This document shows positions 35,743 through 43,750 of a stretch of 64,000 bases of DNA, in pieces. Under the pieces are notes generated by a model, which saw only the letters and a list, made by a program, of their open reading frames with translations, was not told where the DNA came from and ran no database searches. The stretch spans positions 4,950,001-5,014,000 of the forward strand of contig NZ_JAEKEL010000001.1 in the NCBI RefSeq assembly GCF_016651105.1. Reading direction: 5' to 3'. The position numbers and the translations under genes were made by a program. This DNA is from Pseudomonas sp. TH15. GTDB lineage: Bacteria; Pseudomonadota; Gammaproteobacteria; Pseudomonadales; Pseudomonadaceae. Numbering within the stretch: position 1 is the stretch's first letter; every line of letters begins with the position of its first letter.

Positions 35743-36144
35743 ATGAGCAGCCAGACCTACAGCATTTCCGACCTCGCCCGCGAGCTCGACATCACCACCC
35801 GGGCCATTCGCTTTTATGAAGAGCAAGGTTTGCTCAGCCCCGAGCGCCGTGGCCAGGAACGCATCTATTCGCCCCGGGACAAGGTCAGCCTGAAGCTGAT
35901 CCTGCGGGGCAAGCGCATCGGTTTTTCACTGGCCGAATGCCGCGAGCTGATCGAACTCTACGACCCCACCGGCGGCAATCAGAAACAGCTGCAAACCATG
36001 CTGACCAAGATCGCCGAACGGCGTGATCAGTTAGAACAGCAAATGCTCGACATTGAGCAAATGAAGCTGGAACTGGACACCGCGCAGGAACGCTGCACCC
36101 AGGCGCTGGAGCAGACGATCAAAAGCCAGCAGCCCGTCCAGTAG
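35743..36144 (+). CDS. liuR: MerR-family regulator of the liu genes
   Basis: A 133-aa MerR protein. Residues 6-40 hold the helix-turn-helix (YSISDLARELDITTRAIRFY, EEQGLLSPERRG), then a wing and a C-terminal coiled coil (about 80-120). Placement next to the HMG-CoA lyase gene and liuABCD, and a shared palindrome before liuR and liuA, identify it as LiuR, which controls leucine and isovalerate degradation. No metal-binding cysteines of metal-sensing MerR proteins are seen in the sensor part. Confidence 0.9.
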   Translation: MSSQTYSISDLARELDITTRAIRFYEEQGLLSPERRGQERIYSPRDKVSLKLILRGKRIGFSLAECRELIELYDPTGGNQKQLQTMLTKIAERRDQLEQQMLDIEQMKLELDTAQERCTQALEQTIKSQQPVQ

Positions 36145-36157
36145 CCCTACGAAAATC

Positions 36158-36250
36158 CCCTGTGGGAGCGGGCTTGCTCGCGAAAGCGGTACGTCATTCA
36201 ACATCGATGTCGACTGACCTGACGTTTTCGCGAGCAAGCCCGCTCCCACA
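36158..36250. repeat. REPIN between liuR and liuE
   Basis: Inverted pair GTGGGAGCGGGCTTGCTCGC ... GCGAGCAAGCCCGCTCCCAC filling the gap between the two genes. Confidence 0.88.
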
Positions 36251-36286
36251 GAGTTCTCCACGAATTCAAAGAACAGGTCAACCGCC

Positions 36287-37186
36287 ATGCCCCTTCCCAC
36301 CCACGTACGCCTGATCGAAGTCGGCCCCCGCGACGGTCTGCAAAACGAAGCCCAGCCCATCAGCGTCGCGGACAAGGTGCGACTGGTCGACGCCTTGAGC
36401 GCTGCGGGCCTTGGCTATATAGAAGTCGGCAGTTTCGTTTCGCCCAAGTGGGTGCCGCAAATGGCTGGTTCCGCCGAGGTTTTTGCGCAAATCCAGCGCA
36501 AGACCGGCGTGACGTATGGCGCACTGGCGCCGAACCTGCGCGGGTTTGAAGACGCCATCGCGGCCGGGGTCAAGGAAGTCGCGGTGTTCGCCGCCGCCTC
36601 CGAAGCGTTTTCCCAGCGCAACATCAACTGCTCGATCAGCGAAAGCCTGGCGCGGTTTGTACCGATCATGGACGCCGCCAAACAGCACGGCGTCAGCGTG
36701 CGCGGTTATGTGTCGTGTGTGCTGGGTTGTCCTTACGAAGGTAACGTCGCGCCGGAACAAGTCGCGATGGTGGCTCGTGAGCTCTATGCCATGGGCTGTT
36801 ACGAGGTTTCGCTCGGTGACACGATCGGCACCGGCACCGCTGGCGCTACCCGCCGGATGTTCGAGGTGGTCTCGGCCGATGTGCCGCGGGACAAACTGGC
36901 CGGGCATTTCCACGACACCTACGGCCAGGCCATGGCCAATATCTACGCCAGTCTGCTGGAAGGCATCGCGGTATTCGACAGCTCTATCGCCGGCCTCGGC
37001 GGCTGCCCATATGCCAAGGGCGCCAGCGGTAACGTCGCCACCGAAGACGTGGTGTACCTGCTCAACGGCCTCGGAATCGAGACCGGAATCGACCTGGACG
37101 CCTTGATTCTCGCGGGCCAACAGATTTGCACGGTGCTGGGGCGCCCGACCGGTTCGCGCGTGGCCAAGGCTCGCAGCGCCCAGTGA
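36287..37186 (+). CDS. liuE: Hydroxymethylglutaryl-CoA lyase
   Basis: Last step of leucine degradation: HMG-CoA is split to acetoacetate and acetyl-CoA. The 299-aa TIM-barrel shows the DRE-TIM signature EVGPRDGLQNE (about residues 10-20), metal-site region VSLGDTIGTGT and the family signature with catalytic Cys in GLGGCPYAKGASGN. Also called mvaB. In other pseudomonads it often ends the liu operon; here it lies next to liuR and is split from liuABCD by an sRNA and an acyl-CoA synthetase gene. Confidence 0.95.
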   Translation: MPLPTHVRLIEVGPRDGLQNEAQPISVADKVRLVDALSAAGLGYIEVGSFVSPKWVPQMAGSAEVFAQIQRKTGVTYGALAPNLRGFEDAIAAGVKEVAVFAAASEAFSQRNINCSISESLARFVPIMDAAKQHGVSVRGYVSCVLGCPYEGNVAPEQVAMVARELYAMGCYEVSLGDTIGTGTAGATRRMFEVVSADVPRDKLAGHFHDTYGQAMANIYASLLEGIAVFDSSIAGLGGCPYAKGASGNVATEDVVYLLNGLGIETGIDLDALILAGQQICTVLGRPTGSRVAKARSAQ

Positions 37187-37205
37187 GTGGGCGGATGTGT
37201 CCGGG

Positions 37206-37344
37206 TGTTACCGCATTGTCTGGAGTGCGGGTACAAACGAGTAACACGGAAACAAATTGCTGAGTTTTGATTGAGAGAAAAACCCTACAAAAAACTCAAA
37301 CCATTGAATTTAAAGGTTTTTAAAAACTTGGCACGGCTTCTGCT
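37206..37344 (+). promoter_or_regulatory. CbrB-like half-sites and sigma-54 promoter of the CrcY-like sRNA
   Basis: TGTTAC (37206-37211) and GTAACA (37241-37246) form an inverted pair of the type bound by CbrB, about 85-120 bp upstream of a sigma-54 promoter TGGCACG-GCTT-CTGCT (37329-37344) with GG and GC 10 nt apart. The expected start site is near 37355. This is the architecture of crcZ-family genes driven by CbrB. Confidence 0.8.
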
Positions 37345-37354
37345 ATCTCTATGG

Positions 37355-37737
37355 CATAACAAGAATAAAAAGCAGCAAACCTAATAAAAATAAGACGTAA
37401 CGACTCTGACATAACAAGAACAACACGGCAGAGACGCAGCTAACAGATTTTTTTGGAGAAGGTGTGCTTTTCAGGGTGCTTTTCGGAGTAACCCGCAACC
37501 GGGCAGAGAACAATAAAACTACCTTCAGGTAGCTCCCGAACTGGTTGGATCGCTTGGCGAAAAAGCAGATCAGCGCTCAAAAAAATACGTTTGCTCTTGA
37601 CCCCGGATGGGGGTCGACAAAAACAGCAGTAAAGGGCCACGGTTGCCAAAAACAACAATAGACCGCCCCTCAATAATAAAAAAAGAGCACGCGCAACGAC
37701 AAATTAAAGGGGAGCTTCGGCTCCCCTTTGTGCTTTC
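37355..37737 (+). ncRNA. crcY: CrcZ/CrcY-family Hfq-titrating sRNA
   Basis: About 380 nt, from a sigma-54 promoter to a strong terminator. The A-rich transcript carries at least six groups of AANAANAA motifs: about 37358 (AACAAGAATAAAAA), 37383, 37413 (AACAAGAACAAC), 37509 (AACAATAA), 37648 (AAAAACAACAA) and 37672 (AATAATAAAA). These motifs bind Hfq and relieve catabolite repression by Hfq-Crc. The place directly downstream of the HMG-CoA lyase gene is, from memory, that of crcY in P. putida, hence the name; CrcX is the alternative. A 77-codon frame on the other strand is not a gene. Confidence 0.87.
37706..37737 (+). terminator. Terminator of the CrcY-like sRNA
   Basis: Perfect 10-bp stem AAAGGGGAGC-TTCG-GCTCCCCTTT (37706-37729) with a stable UUCG tetraloop, then a T-rich tail. 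Confidence 0.9.
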
Positions 37738-37756
37738 TGCGATTCAGTAAAACCGA

Positions 37757-37918
37757 CTCCTGTAGGAACGAGGCTTGCCCGCGAAGGCGATTTATCATTC
37801 AACCTCGCTGTCGACTGACCCGACACAAATCCCCTGTAGGAACTGGCGCAGCCTGCGATCTTTTGATCTGAGCCTTCTGCGCCCCCCCAAAAGATCGCAG
37901 CCTTCGGCAGCTCCTACG
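37757..37918. repeat. REP half-site and GTAGGAACTGGCGCAGCC-type inverted repeat
   Basis: A lone REP half-site lies at about 37757-37788. A second element at about 37832-37918 has imperfect arms starting GTAGGAACTGGCGCAGCCTG and ending CAGCCTTCGGCAGCTCCTAC, with CTGCGATCTTTTGAT / AAAAGATCGCAG inside. Its right arm supplies the stop codon of the acyl-CoA synthetase gene. Confidence 0.75.
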
Positions 37919-39608
37919 GTATCGCTTTGAACTCCTCGATACTGATCTCGCGCATCCGGAATTTCTGGATCTTGCCGGTCACGGTCATCGGAAACTCTTC
38001 CACGAATTTGAAGTAACGCGGCGTCTTGAAGTGCGCGATGCGCGCCTTGCACCAGGTTTTCAGCTCTTCTTCGGTCGCGCTGTGGCCGGGGTGAAACTTG
38101 ATCCAGGCAACAATCTCCTCGCCGTAGCGCGAGCAGGGAATGCCAATCACCTGCACATCCGCTATTGCCGGGTGGGTGAAGAAGAACTCTTCCAGCTCCC
38201 GTGGGTAAACATTCTCACCGCCACGGATGATCATGTCCTTGTTGCGTCCGGCGATGCACACGTAACCCTCGTCGTTCATGCTCGCCAGGTCACCGGTGTG
38301 CATCCAGCCAGCCTGATCAATAGCTTCGGCGGTACCCTGCGGATTTTTCCAGTAACCGAGCATCACGCTGTAACCCCGAGTGCACAGCTCGCCAATCGTG
38401 CCACGCGGCACCAGGTTACCTGCCTCGTCGATGATCTTGCTTTCCAGTTGCGGCTGGGTGCGGCCGACGGTGGTGACGCGCAATTCCAACTCGTCCGACG
38501 GACCGGTCTGCAATGACACCGGACTTGTTTCCGTCATGCCGTAGGCAATCTGCACTTCGCTCATGTGCATCTCGTTGATGACCCGGCGCATCACTTCGAT
38601 CGGGCAGGTCGCTCCAGCCATGATCCCGGTGCGCAGGGTGGAGAGATCGAATTCGCCGCGTTGGGGTTGATCGAGCATGGCAATGAACATGGTCGGTACG
38701 CCGTAGAGCGCGGTGGCTTTTTCTTCGGCGACGGTGGTCAGGGTCAACAGTGGATCGAATGCGTCGTTGGGGTAGATCATCGTGCTGCCGTGGGTCACGC
38801 AGCCGAGGTTGCCCATGACCATGCCGAAACAGTGATAGAGCGGCACCGGGATCACCAGCCGATCATCGGCCGTCAAACCCAGGCTTTCGCCAACCATGTA
38901 ACCGTTGTTGAGAATGTTGTAGTGACTGAGGGTCGCGCCTTTGGGGAAACCGGTAGTGCCGGAGGTGTACTGGATATTCACCGGCTGATCGAAATGCAGG
39001 CTGTGCTGACGTTCATTCAACTGCTCGACCGAGACACTGGCGGCAAGATCTGCAAGTTGCGACCACGGCAGGAAACCCGAGGGCGGCAAGGCGTCCAGAC
39101 TGATGACGCCACGCAGGTCCGGCAGGCGTTCGCTCTGCAATTGGCCGATGGATTGCTCCGCCAACTCTGGCACCAATCCTTGCAGCATCCCGTGATAGTC
39201 GGACGTCTTGAAGGCCCCGGCGCAGACCAGCCATTGGCAGCCGGACTGTTTCAACACGTACTCCAATTCAGAACTGCGATACGCCGGGTTGATGTTGACC
39301 AGGATCACGCCGATTTTCGCGCTGGCGAATTGGCTGATGCACCACTGCGCGCAGTTCGGCGCCCAGATACCGAGGCGATCGCCGGTCTGCAAACCCAGCG
39401 CCAGCAGTGCTCTGGCGTGCAGGTCCACGGTGTCGGCCAATTGCTGCCAGGTGTAGCGCAACTGTTGATGACGCACGACCAGCGCTTCCCCGATCGGGTA
39501 CTGCGCGACGGTGTGATCGAACGCCTCGCCGATGGTCATTGCCAACAAGGCTTTGTCCTGGGAACCACGGGTATAGCTGCGCTGCGGGTTTGCACTGGGT
39601 TGATCCAT
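37914..39608 (-). CDS. Acyl-CoA synthetase (AMP-forming)
   Basis: Adenylating ligase of 564 aa that activates a carboxylic acid to its CoA thioester. Motifs: P-loop YTSGTTGFPKGATL (about 208-221), YGMTETSP, GWMHTGDLASMNDEGY and the C-terminal catalytic-lysine motif PMTVTGKIQKF. It lies between liuE and liuA and opposite to both; its start faces the two LiuR boxes before liuA, so shared control is likely. The substrate is probably a branched or short/medium-chain acid, inferred from context only. The TAG stop lies within a repeat element. Confidence 0.9.
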   Translation of the reverse strand: MDQPSANPQRSYTRGSQDKALLAMTIGEAFDHTVAQYPIGEALVVRHQQLRYTWQQLADTVDLHARALLALGLQTGDRLGIWAPNCAQWCISQFASAKIGVILVNINPAYRSSELEYVLKQSGCQWLVCAGAFKTSDYHGMLQGLVPELAEQSIGQLQSERLPDLRGVISLDALPPSGFLPWSQLADLAASVSVEQLNERQHSLHFDQPVNIQYTSGTTGFPKGATLSHYNILNNGYMVGESLGLTADDRLVIPVPLYHCFGMVMGNLGCVTHGSTMIYPNDAFDPLLTLTTVAEEKATALYGVPTMFIAMLDQPQRGEFDLSTLRTGIMAGATCPIEVMRRVINEMHMSEVQIAYGMTETSPVSLQTGPSDELELRVTTVGRTQPQLESKIIDEAGNLVPRGTIGELCTRGYSVMLGYWKNPQGTAEAIDQAGWMHTGDLASMNDEGYVCIAGRNKDMIIRGGENVYPRELEEFFFTHPAIADVQVIGIPCSRYGEEIVAWIKFHPGHSATEEELKTWCKARIAHFKTPRYFKFVEEFPMTVTGKIQKFRMREISIEEFKAIP

Positions 39609-39650
39609 GACGACCCCTATTGTCTTTATTTATGGGTTGGCGACGGTCAC

Positions 39651-39793
39651 CTGTGGGAGCGGCCTGTGGCGAGGGGGCTTGCCCCCGTTGGGTTTGCGAA
39701 GCAGCCCCAAAACTTTCGATGCACCAAAAAATTTTGTGAGTGCTACGCACTCAAACGGGGGCAAGCCCCCTCACCACAGGGCGCTCCCACAGG
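39651..39793. repeat. Nested REP elements
   Basis: Outer arms CCTGTGGGAGCG ... CGCTCCCACAGG (GTGGGAGC class) enclose inner arms CTGTGGCGAGGGGGCTTGCC ... GGCAAGCCCCCTCACCACAG (GTGGCGAGGG class). Confidence 0.85.
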
Positions 39794-39838
39794 ATTGCTC
39801 CGCTTTTCTATCTTGAACTGGCCCTACTCTCGCTCAAG

Positions 39839-39898
39839 TTGACGTTAACGTAAAGGGTGATTGACAGCCATTCGTCACAAGCTTACGTTAACGTAAAG
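39839..39898. promoter_or_regulatory. Two LiuR boxes between the acyl-CoA synthetase gene and liuA
   Basis: TTGACGTTAACGTAAAG (39839-39855) and CTTACGTTAACGTAAAG (39882-39898) share the palindrome core ACGTTAACGT, their centres 43 bp apart. The second is a perfect TTACGTTAACGTAA palindrome. A similar box precedes liuR. They can serve liuABCD to the right and the synthetase gene to the left. Confidence 0.85.
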
Positions 39899-39951
39899 GT
39901 GAGAGCCGAACCACGCCCTCCCAACCCTACAAAAAAGCCAAAAGGTGACCC

Positions 39952-41115
39952 ATGAGCTATCCATCCCTGAACTTTGCCCTCGGTGAAACCATCGACATGC
40001 TGCGCGATCAGGTTCAGTCCTTCGTCGCCAAAGAGATCGCCCCGCGCGCGGCTCAGATCGACATCGACAACCTGTTCCCCGCAGACCTGTGGCGCAAATT
40101 CGGTGACATGGGCCTGCTGGGCGTCACCGTGCCGGAAGAGTACGGCGGCGCAGGCCTGGGTTACCTGGCCCACGTGGTCATCATGGAAGAAATCAGCCGC
40201 GGCTCGGCCTCGGTGGCGCTGTCCTACGGCGCGCATTCCAACCTCTGCGTCAACCAGATCAACCGCAACGGCACTCACGAACAGAAGACCAAATACCTGC
40301 CAAAACTGATCAGCGGCGAGCACATCGGCGCACTGGCCATGAGCGAACCGAATGCCGGTTCCGACGTGGTCTCGATGAAACTGCGCGCCGACAAACGCGG
40401 CGACAAGTACGTGCTCAACGGCAGCAAGACCTGGATCACCAACGGCCCCGACGCCAACACCTACGTGATCTACGCCAAGACCGACCTGGAAAAAGGCCCC
40501 CATGGCATCACCGCATTCATCGTTGAGCGTGACTCGAAAGGCTTCAGCCGCAGCAACAAGTTCGACAAGCTCGGCATGCGCGGCTCGAACACCTGCGAGC
40601 TGTTCTTCGATGACGTCGAAGTGCCGGAAGAAAACATCCTCGGCGTACTCAACGGCGGCGTGAAAGTGCTGATGAGCGGCCTCGATTACGAGCGCGTCGT
40701 CCTCTCGGGCGGCCCGACCGGGATCATGCAGTCGTGCATGGACCTGATCGTTCCGTACATCCACGACCGCAAGCAGTTCGGCCAGAGCATCGGCGAATTC
40801 CAGCTGATCCAGGGCAAAGTCGCCGACATGTACACCCAACTCAACGCCAGCCGCGCCTACCTCTACGCGGTCGCCCAGGCCTGCGAGCGCAGCGAAACCA
40901 CCCGCAAGGACGCTGCCGGGGTAATCCTCTATAGCGCCGAACGCGCCACACAAATGGCGCTCGACGCGATCCAGATTCTCGGCGGCAACGGCTACATCAA
41001 CGAATTTCCGGCCGGTCGTCTGCTGCGCGACGCCAAGCTGTATGAAATCGGCGCGGGCACCAGCGAGATCCGACGCATGCTGATCGGTCGCGAACTCTTC
41101 AACGAAACGAAATGA
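39952..41115 (+). CDS. liuA: Isovaleryl-CoA dehydrogenase
   Basis: FAD enzyme oxidising isovaleryl-CoA to 3-methylcrotonyl-CoA in leucine degradation. The 387 aa show the acyl-CoA dehydrogenase motifs AMSEPNAGSDVVSMKLRA, WITNGPDANTYVIYAKT, QILGGNGYINEFPAGRLLRD and EIGAGTSEIRRMLIGRELF. The FDKLGMRGSNTCELFFDDV stretch and the genes that follow favour isovaleryl-CoA over other substrates. First gene of liuABCD, downstream of two LiuR boxes. Confidence 0.95.
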   Translation: MSYPSLNFALGETIDMLRDQVQSFVAKEIAPRAAQIDIDNLFPADLWRKFGDMGLLGVTVPEEYGGAGLGYLAHVVIMEEISRGSASVALSYGAHSNLCVNQINRNGTHEQKTKYLPKLISGEHIGALAMSEPNAGSDVVSMKLRADKRGDKYVLNGSKTWITNGPDANTYVIYAKTDLEKGPHGITAFIVERDSKGFSRSNKFDKLGMRGSNTCELFFDDVEVPEENILGVLNGGVKVLMSGLDYERVVLSGGPTGIMQSCMDLIVPYIHDRKQFGQSIGEFQLIQGKVADMYTQLNASRAYLYAVAQACERSETTRKDAAGVILYSAERATQMALDAIQILGGNGYINEFPAGRLLRDAKLYEIGAGTSEIRRMLIGRELFNETK

Positions 41116-41127
41116 GTTTCGTCAGCG

Positions 41128-41204
41128 GCAAGCTGCAAGTTCCAAGCTGCAAGAGGACCGCGCTCTTGCTTCAACTTGTAGCTTGTAGCTTGCAACTCGA
41201 AGCT
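41128..41204. repeat. AGCTTGCAGCTT-type inverted repeat between liuA and liuB
   Basis: GCAAGCTGCAAGTTCCAAGC / GCTTGTAGCTTGCAACTCGA type arms around AAGAGGACCGCGCTCTT, a common pseudomonad intergenic repeat. It sits inside the operon without a T-run and need not terminate it. Confidence 0.7.
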
Positions 41205-41220
41205 GCTACGGAGTAGCCCC

Positions 41221-42825
41221 ATGATTCTGCATACCCAGCTCAACCCCCGTTCGGCAGAGTTCGCCGCCAACAGCGCGGCGATGCTCAAACAGGTCGACGA
41301 CCTGCACACCCTGCTCGCCCAAGTGCAGCAAGGTGGCGGCCCGAAGGCGCAAGAGCGCCACACGTCGCGGGGCAAATTGCTGCCTCGCGAGCGGATCAAT
41401 CGTTTGCTCGATCCGGGTTCACCGTTTCTGGAAATCAGCCAACTGGCGGCCTACGCGGTGTATGGCGAAGACGTTCCGGCGGCCGGCGTGATTGCCGGGA
41501 TCGGCCGCGTGGAGGGCGTCGAGTGCATGATCGTCGCCAACGACGCCACGGTGAAAGGTGGCTCGTACTACCCGCTGACCGTGAAAAAACATCTGCGCGC
41601 CCAGACCATCGCCCAGCAAAACCGCTTGCCGTGCATCTACCTGGTGGACTCCGGCGGTGCCAACCTGCCACGTCAGGATGAAGTGTTTCCTGACCGCGAG
41701 CATTTCGGGCGGATTTTCTTCAACCAGGCCAACATGAGCGCCATGGGCATTCCGCAGATTGCGGTGGTTATGGGTTCCTGCACGGCTGGTGGCGCCTACG
41801 TACCGGCGATGGCTGACGAAGCGATCATGGTGCGTAATCAGGCAACGATTTTCCTCGCTGGCCCGCCGCTGGTGAAAGCGGCCACCGGCGAAGTGGTCAG
41901 TGCTGAAGATTTGGGCGGAGCCGACGTGCACTGCAAGATTTCCGGGGTCGCCGACCATTACGCCGAGAGCGATGAACACGCCCTCGCCCTCGCCCGACGC
42001 AGCGTTGCCAATCTCAATTGGCGCAAGCTCGGCGAACTGCAACAACGCACGCCGATTGCTCCGCTCTACAGTAGCGATGAGTTGTATGGCGTGGTCTCGG
42101 CCGACGCCAAGCAGCCGTTCGACGTGCGCGAAGTGATTGCACGACTGGTCGACGGTTCGGTATTCGATGAGTTCAAGGCGTTGTTCGGGACTACATTGGT
42201 TTGCGGCTTTTCCCACCTGCACGGTTACCCGATCGCGATCCTCGCCAACAATGGCATCTTGTTCGCCGAAGCCGCGCAGAAAGGCGCGCACTTTATCGAA
42301 CTGGCCTGCCAGCGCGGCATCCCATTGCTGTTCCTGCAGAACATCACCGGCTTCATGGTTGGCCAGAAATACGAGGCCGGCGGTATCGCCAAACACGGCG
42401 CCAAACTGGTGACCGCCGTGGCGTGTGCCAAGGTGCCGAAATTCACCGTGATCATCGGCGGCAGCTTCGGCGCCGGTAACTATGGCATGTGCGGGCGGGC
42501 TTACGATCCGCGCTTCCTGTGGATGTGGCCGAATGCACGCATCGGCGTGATGGGCGCCGAGCAGGCTGCCGGCGTGCTGGTTCAGGTCAAACGCGAGCAG
42601 GCCGAACGCAGTGGTCAGGGTTTCAGCGCCGAACAGGAAGCGCAAATCAAGCAACCGATCCTCGATCAGTACGAAGAACAAGGCCACCCTTACTACTCCA
42701 GCGCACGGCTGTGGGACGACGGCGTCATTGACCCGGCCCAAACCCGCGACGTACTGGCCCTGGCCTTATCCGCGTCGTTGAACGCGCCAATCGAACCGAG
42801 CCGCTTCGGCGTGTTCCGGATGTGA
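41221..42825 (+). CDS. liuB: Methylcrotonyl-CoA carboxylase, carboxyltransferase (beta) subunit
   Basis: Transfers the carboxyl group from biotin to 3-methylcrotonyl-CoA. The 534 aa hold both halves of the carboxyltransferase fold; typical stretches are QNRLPCIYLVDSGGANLPRQ, VMGSCTAGGAYVPAMADE, FLQNITGFMVGQKYEAGGIA and IIGGSFGAGNYGMCGRAYDP. It works with the biotinylated LiuD subunit encoded two genes further on. Confidence 0.96.
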   Translation: MILHTQLNPRSAEFAANSAAMLKQVDDLHTLLAQVQQGGGPKAQERHTSRGKLLPRERINRLLDPGSPFLEISQLAAYAVYGEDVPAAGVIAGIGRVEGVECMIVANDATVKGGSYYPLTVKKHLRAQTIAQQNRLPCIYLVDSGGANLPRQDEVFPDREHFGRIFFNQANMSAMGIPQIAVVMGSCTAGGAYVPAMADEAIMVRNQATIFLAGPPLVKAATGEVVSAEDLGGADVHCKISGVADHYAESDEHALALARRSVANLNWRKLGELQQRTPIAPLYSSDELYGVVSADAKQPFDVREVIARLVDGSVFDEFKALFGTTLVCGFSHLHGYPIAILANNGILFAEAAQKGAHFIELACQRGIPLLFLQNITGFMVGQKYEAGGIAKHGAKLVTAVACAKVPKFTVIIGGSFGAGNYGMCGRAYDPRFLWMWPNARIGVMGAEQAAGVLVQVKREQAERSGQGFSAEQEAQIKQPILDQYEEQGHPYYSSARLWDDGVIDPAQTRDVLALALSASLNAPIEPSRFGVFRM

Positions 42826-42831
42826 TTTTTT

Positions 42832-42890
42832 TGTGGGAGCGGGCTTGTGTGGTGAGGGGGCTTGCCCCCGTTCGATTGCGAAGCAATCGC
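42832..42890. repeat. REP fragments between liuB and liuC
   Basis: GTGGGAGCGGGCTTGTGTGG runs into GTGAGGGGGCTTGCCCCCGT, the left arms of the two REP classes nested as at 39651, but the right arms are missing. Confidence 0.65.
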
Positions 42891-42934
42891 CATCCCTTGC
42901 AATCCCCCCACAAGTCTCGTGGAGACGGACAAAT

Positions 42935-43750
42935 ATGAGCGACTTCAACACCCTCGAACTGCTGACCGACCCACGGGGTTTCGCGACCCTGTGGCTCAGC
43001 CGTGAAGAAAAGAACAACGCATTCAACGCCGAAATGATCCGCGAGCTGATCCTCGCACTGGACAAGGTCTCGGGTGATGCCAGCCTGCGCTTCCTGCTGA
43101 TTCGTGGTCGCGGTAAGCATTTCAGCGCAGGCGCCGACCTGGCCTGGATGCAGCAATCGGCCGAACTCGATTACCACACCAACCTCGACGACGCCCGGGA
43201 ACTGGCGGAGCTGATGTACAACCTCGCCAAGCTGAAAGTCCCGACTCTGGCGGTTGTGCAAGGCGCGGCTTACGGCGGCGCACTGGGTCTGATCAGTTGC
43301 TGCGACATGGCCATCGGTGCCGATGACGCGCAGTTCTGTTTGTCGGAAGTGCGCATCGGCCTCGCACCGGCGGTGATCAGCCCGTTCGTGGTGCAAGCCA
43401 TCGGCGAACGTGCGGCGCGGCGTTATGCCTTGACCGCCGAGCGTTTCGGCGGGCAGCGGGCGCGGGAAATCGGTTTGTTGTCGGAGAGTTTTCCGGTCGC
43501 CGAACTGGAGCAAAGCGTCGAACACTGGATCGACAACCTGCTGCTCAACAGCCCGGCCGCCATGCGTGCCAGCAAGGACTTGTTGCGTGAAGTCGGCAAT
43601 GGCGCCCTGACTCCGGCGCTTCGTCGTTACACCGAAAATGCCATCGCGCGCATTCGTGTCAGCCCTGAAGGTCAGGAAGGCCTGCGGGCCTTTCTGCAAA
43701 AACGTCCGCCGAACTGGCAAGCCGTCACCACCCCCAAGGAGCCGCGTTGA
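42935..43750 (+). CDS. liuC: Methylglutaconyl-CoA hydratase
   Basis: Enoyl-CoA hydratase/isomerase-family enzyme that hydrates 3-methylglutaconyl-CoA to HMG-CoA, the substrate of LiuE. The 271 aa include the oxyanion-hole segments GRGKHFSAGADLAWM and VQGAAYGGALGLISCCDMAI. The ATG at 42935 has GGAGA 10 nt upstream; the longer open frame runs through a REP and is not used. Its TGA overlaps the liuD ATG by one base. Confidence 0.94.
   Translation: MSDFNTLELLTDPRGFATLWLSREEKNNAFNAEMIRELILALDKVSGDASLRFLLIRGRGKHFSAGADLAWMQQSAELDYHTNLDDARELAELMYNLAKLKVPTLAVVQGAAYGGALGLISCCDMAIGADDAQFCLSEVRIGLAPAVISPFVVQAIGERAARRYALTAERFGGQRAREIGLLSESFPVAELEQSVEHWIDNLLLNSPAAMRASKDLLREVGNGALTPALRRYTENAIARIRVSPEGQEGLRAFLQKRPPNWQAVTTPKEPR

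Noticed and set aside
37440..37673. 77-codon open frame with a hydrophobic N-terminus on the minus strand
   Set aside because: It lies inside the CrcY-like sRNA, whose promoter, motifs and terminator explain the region better.
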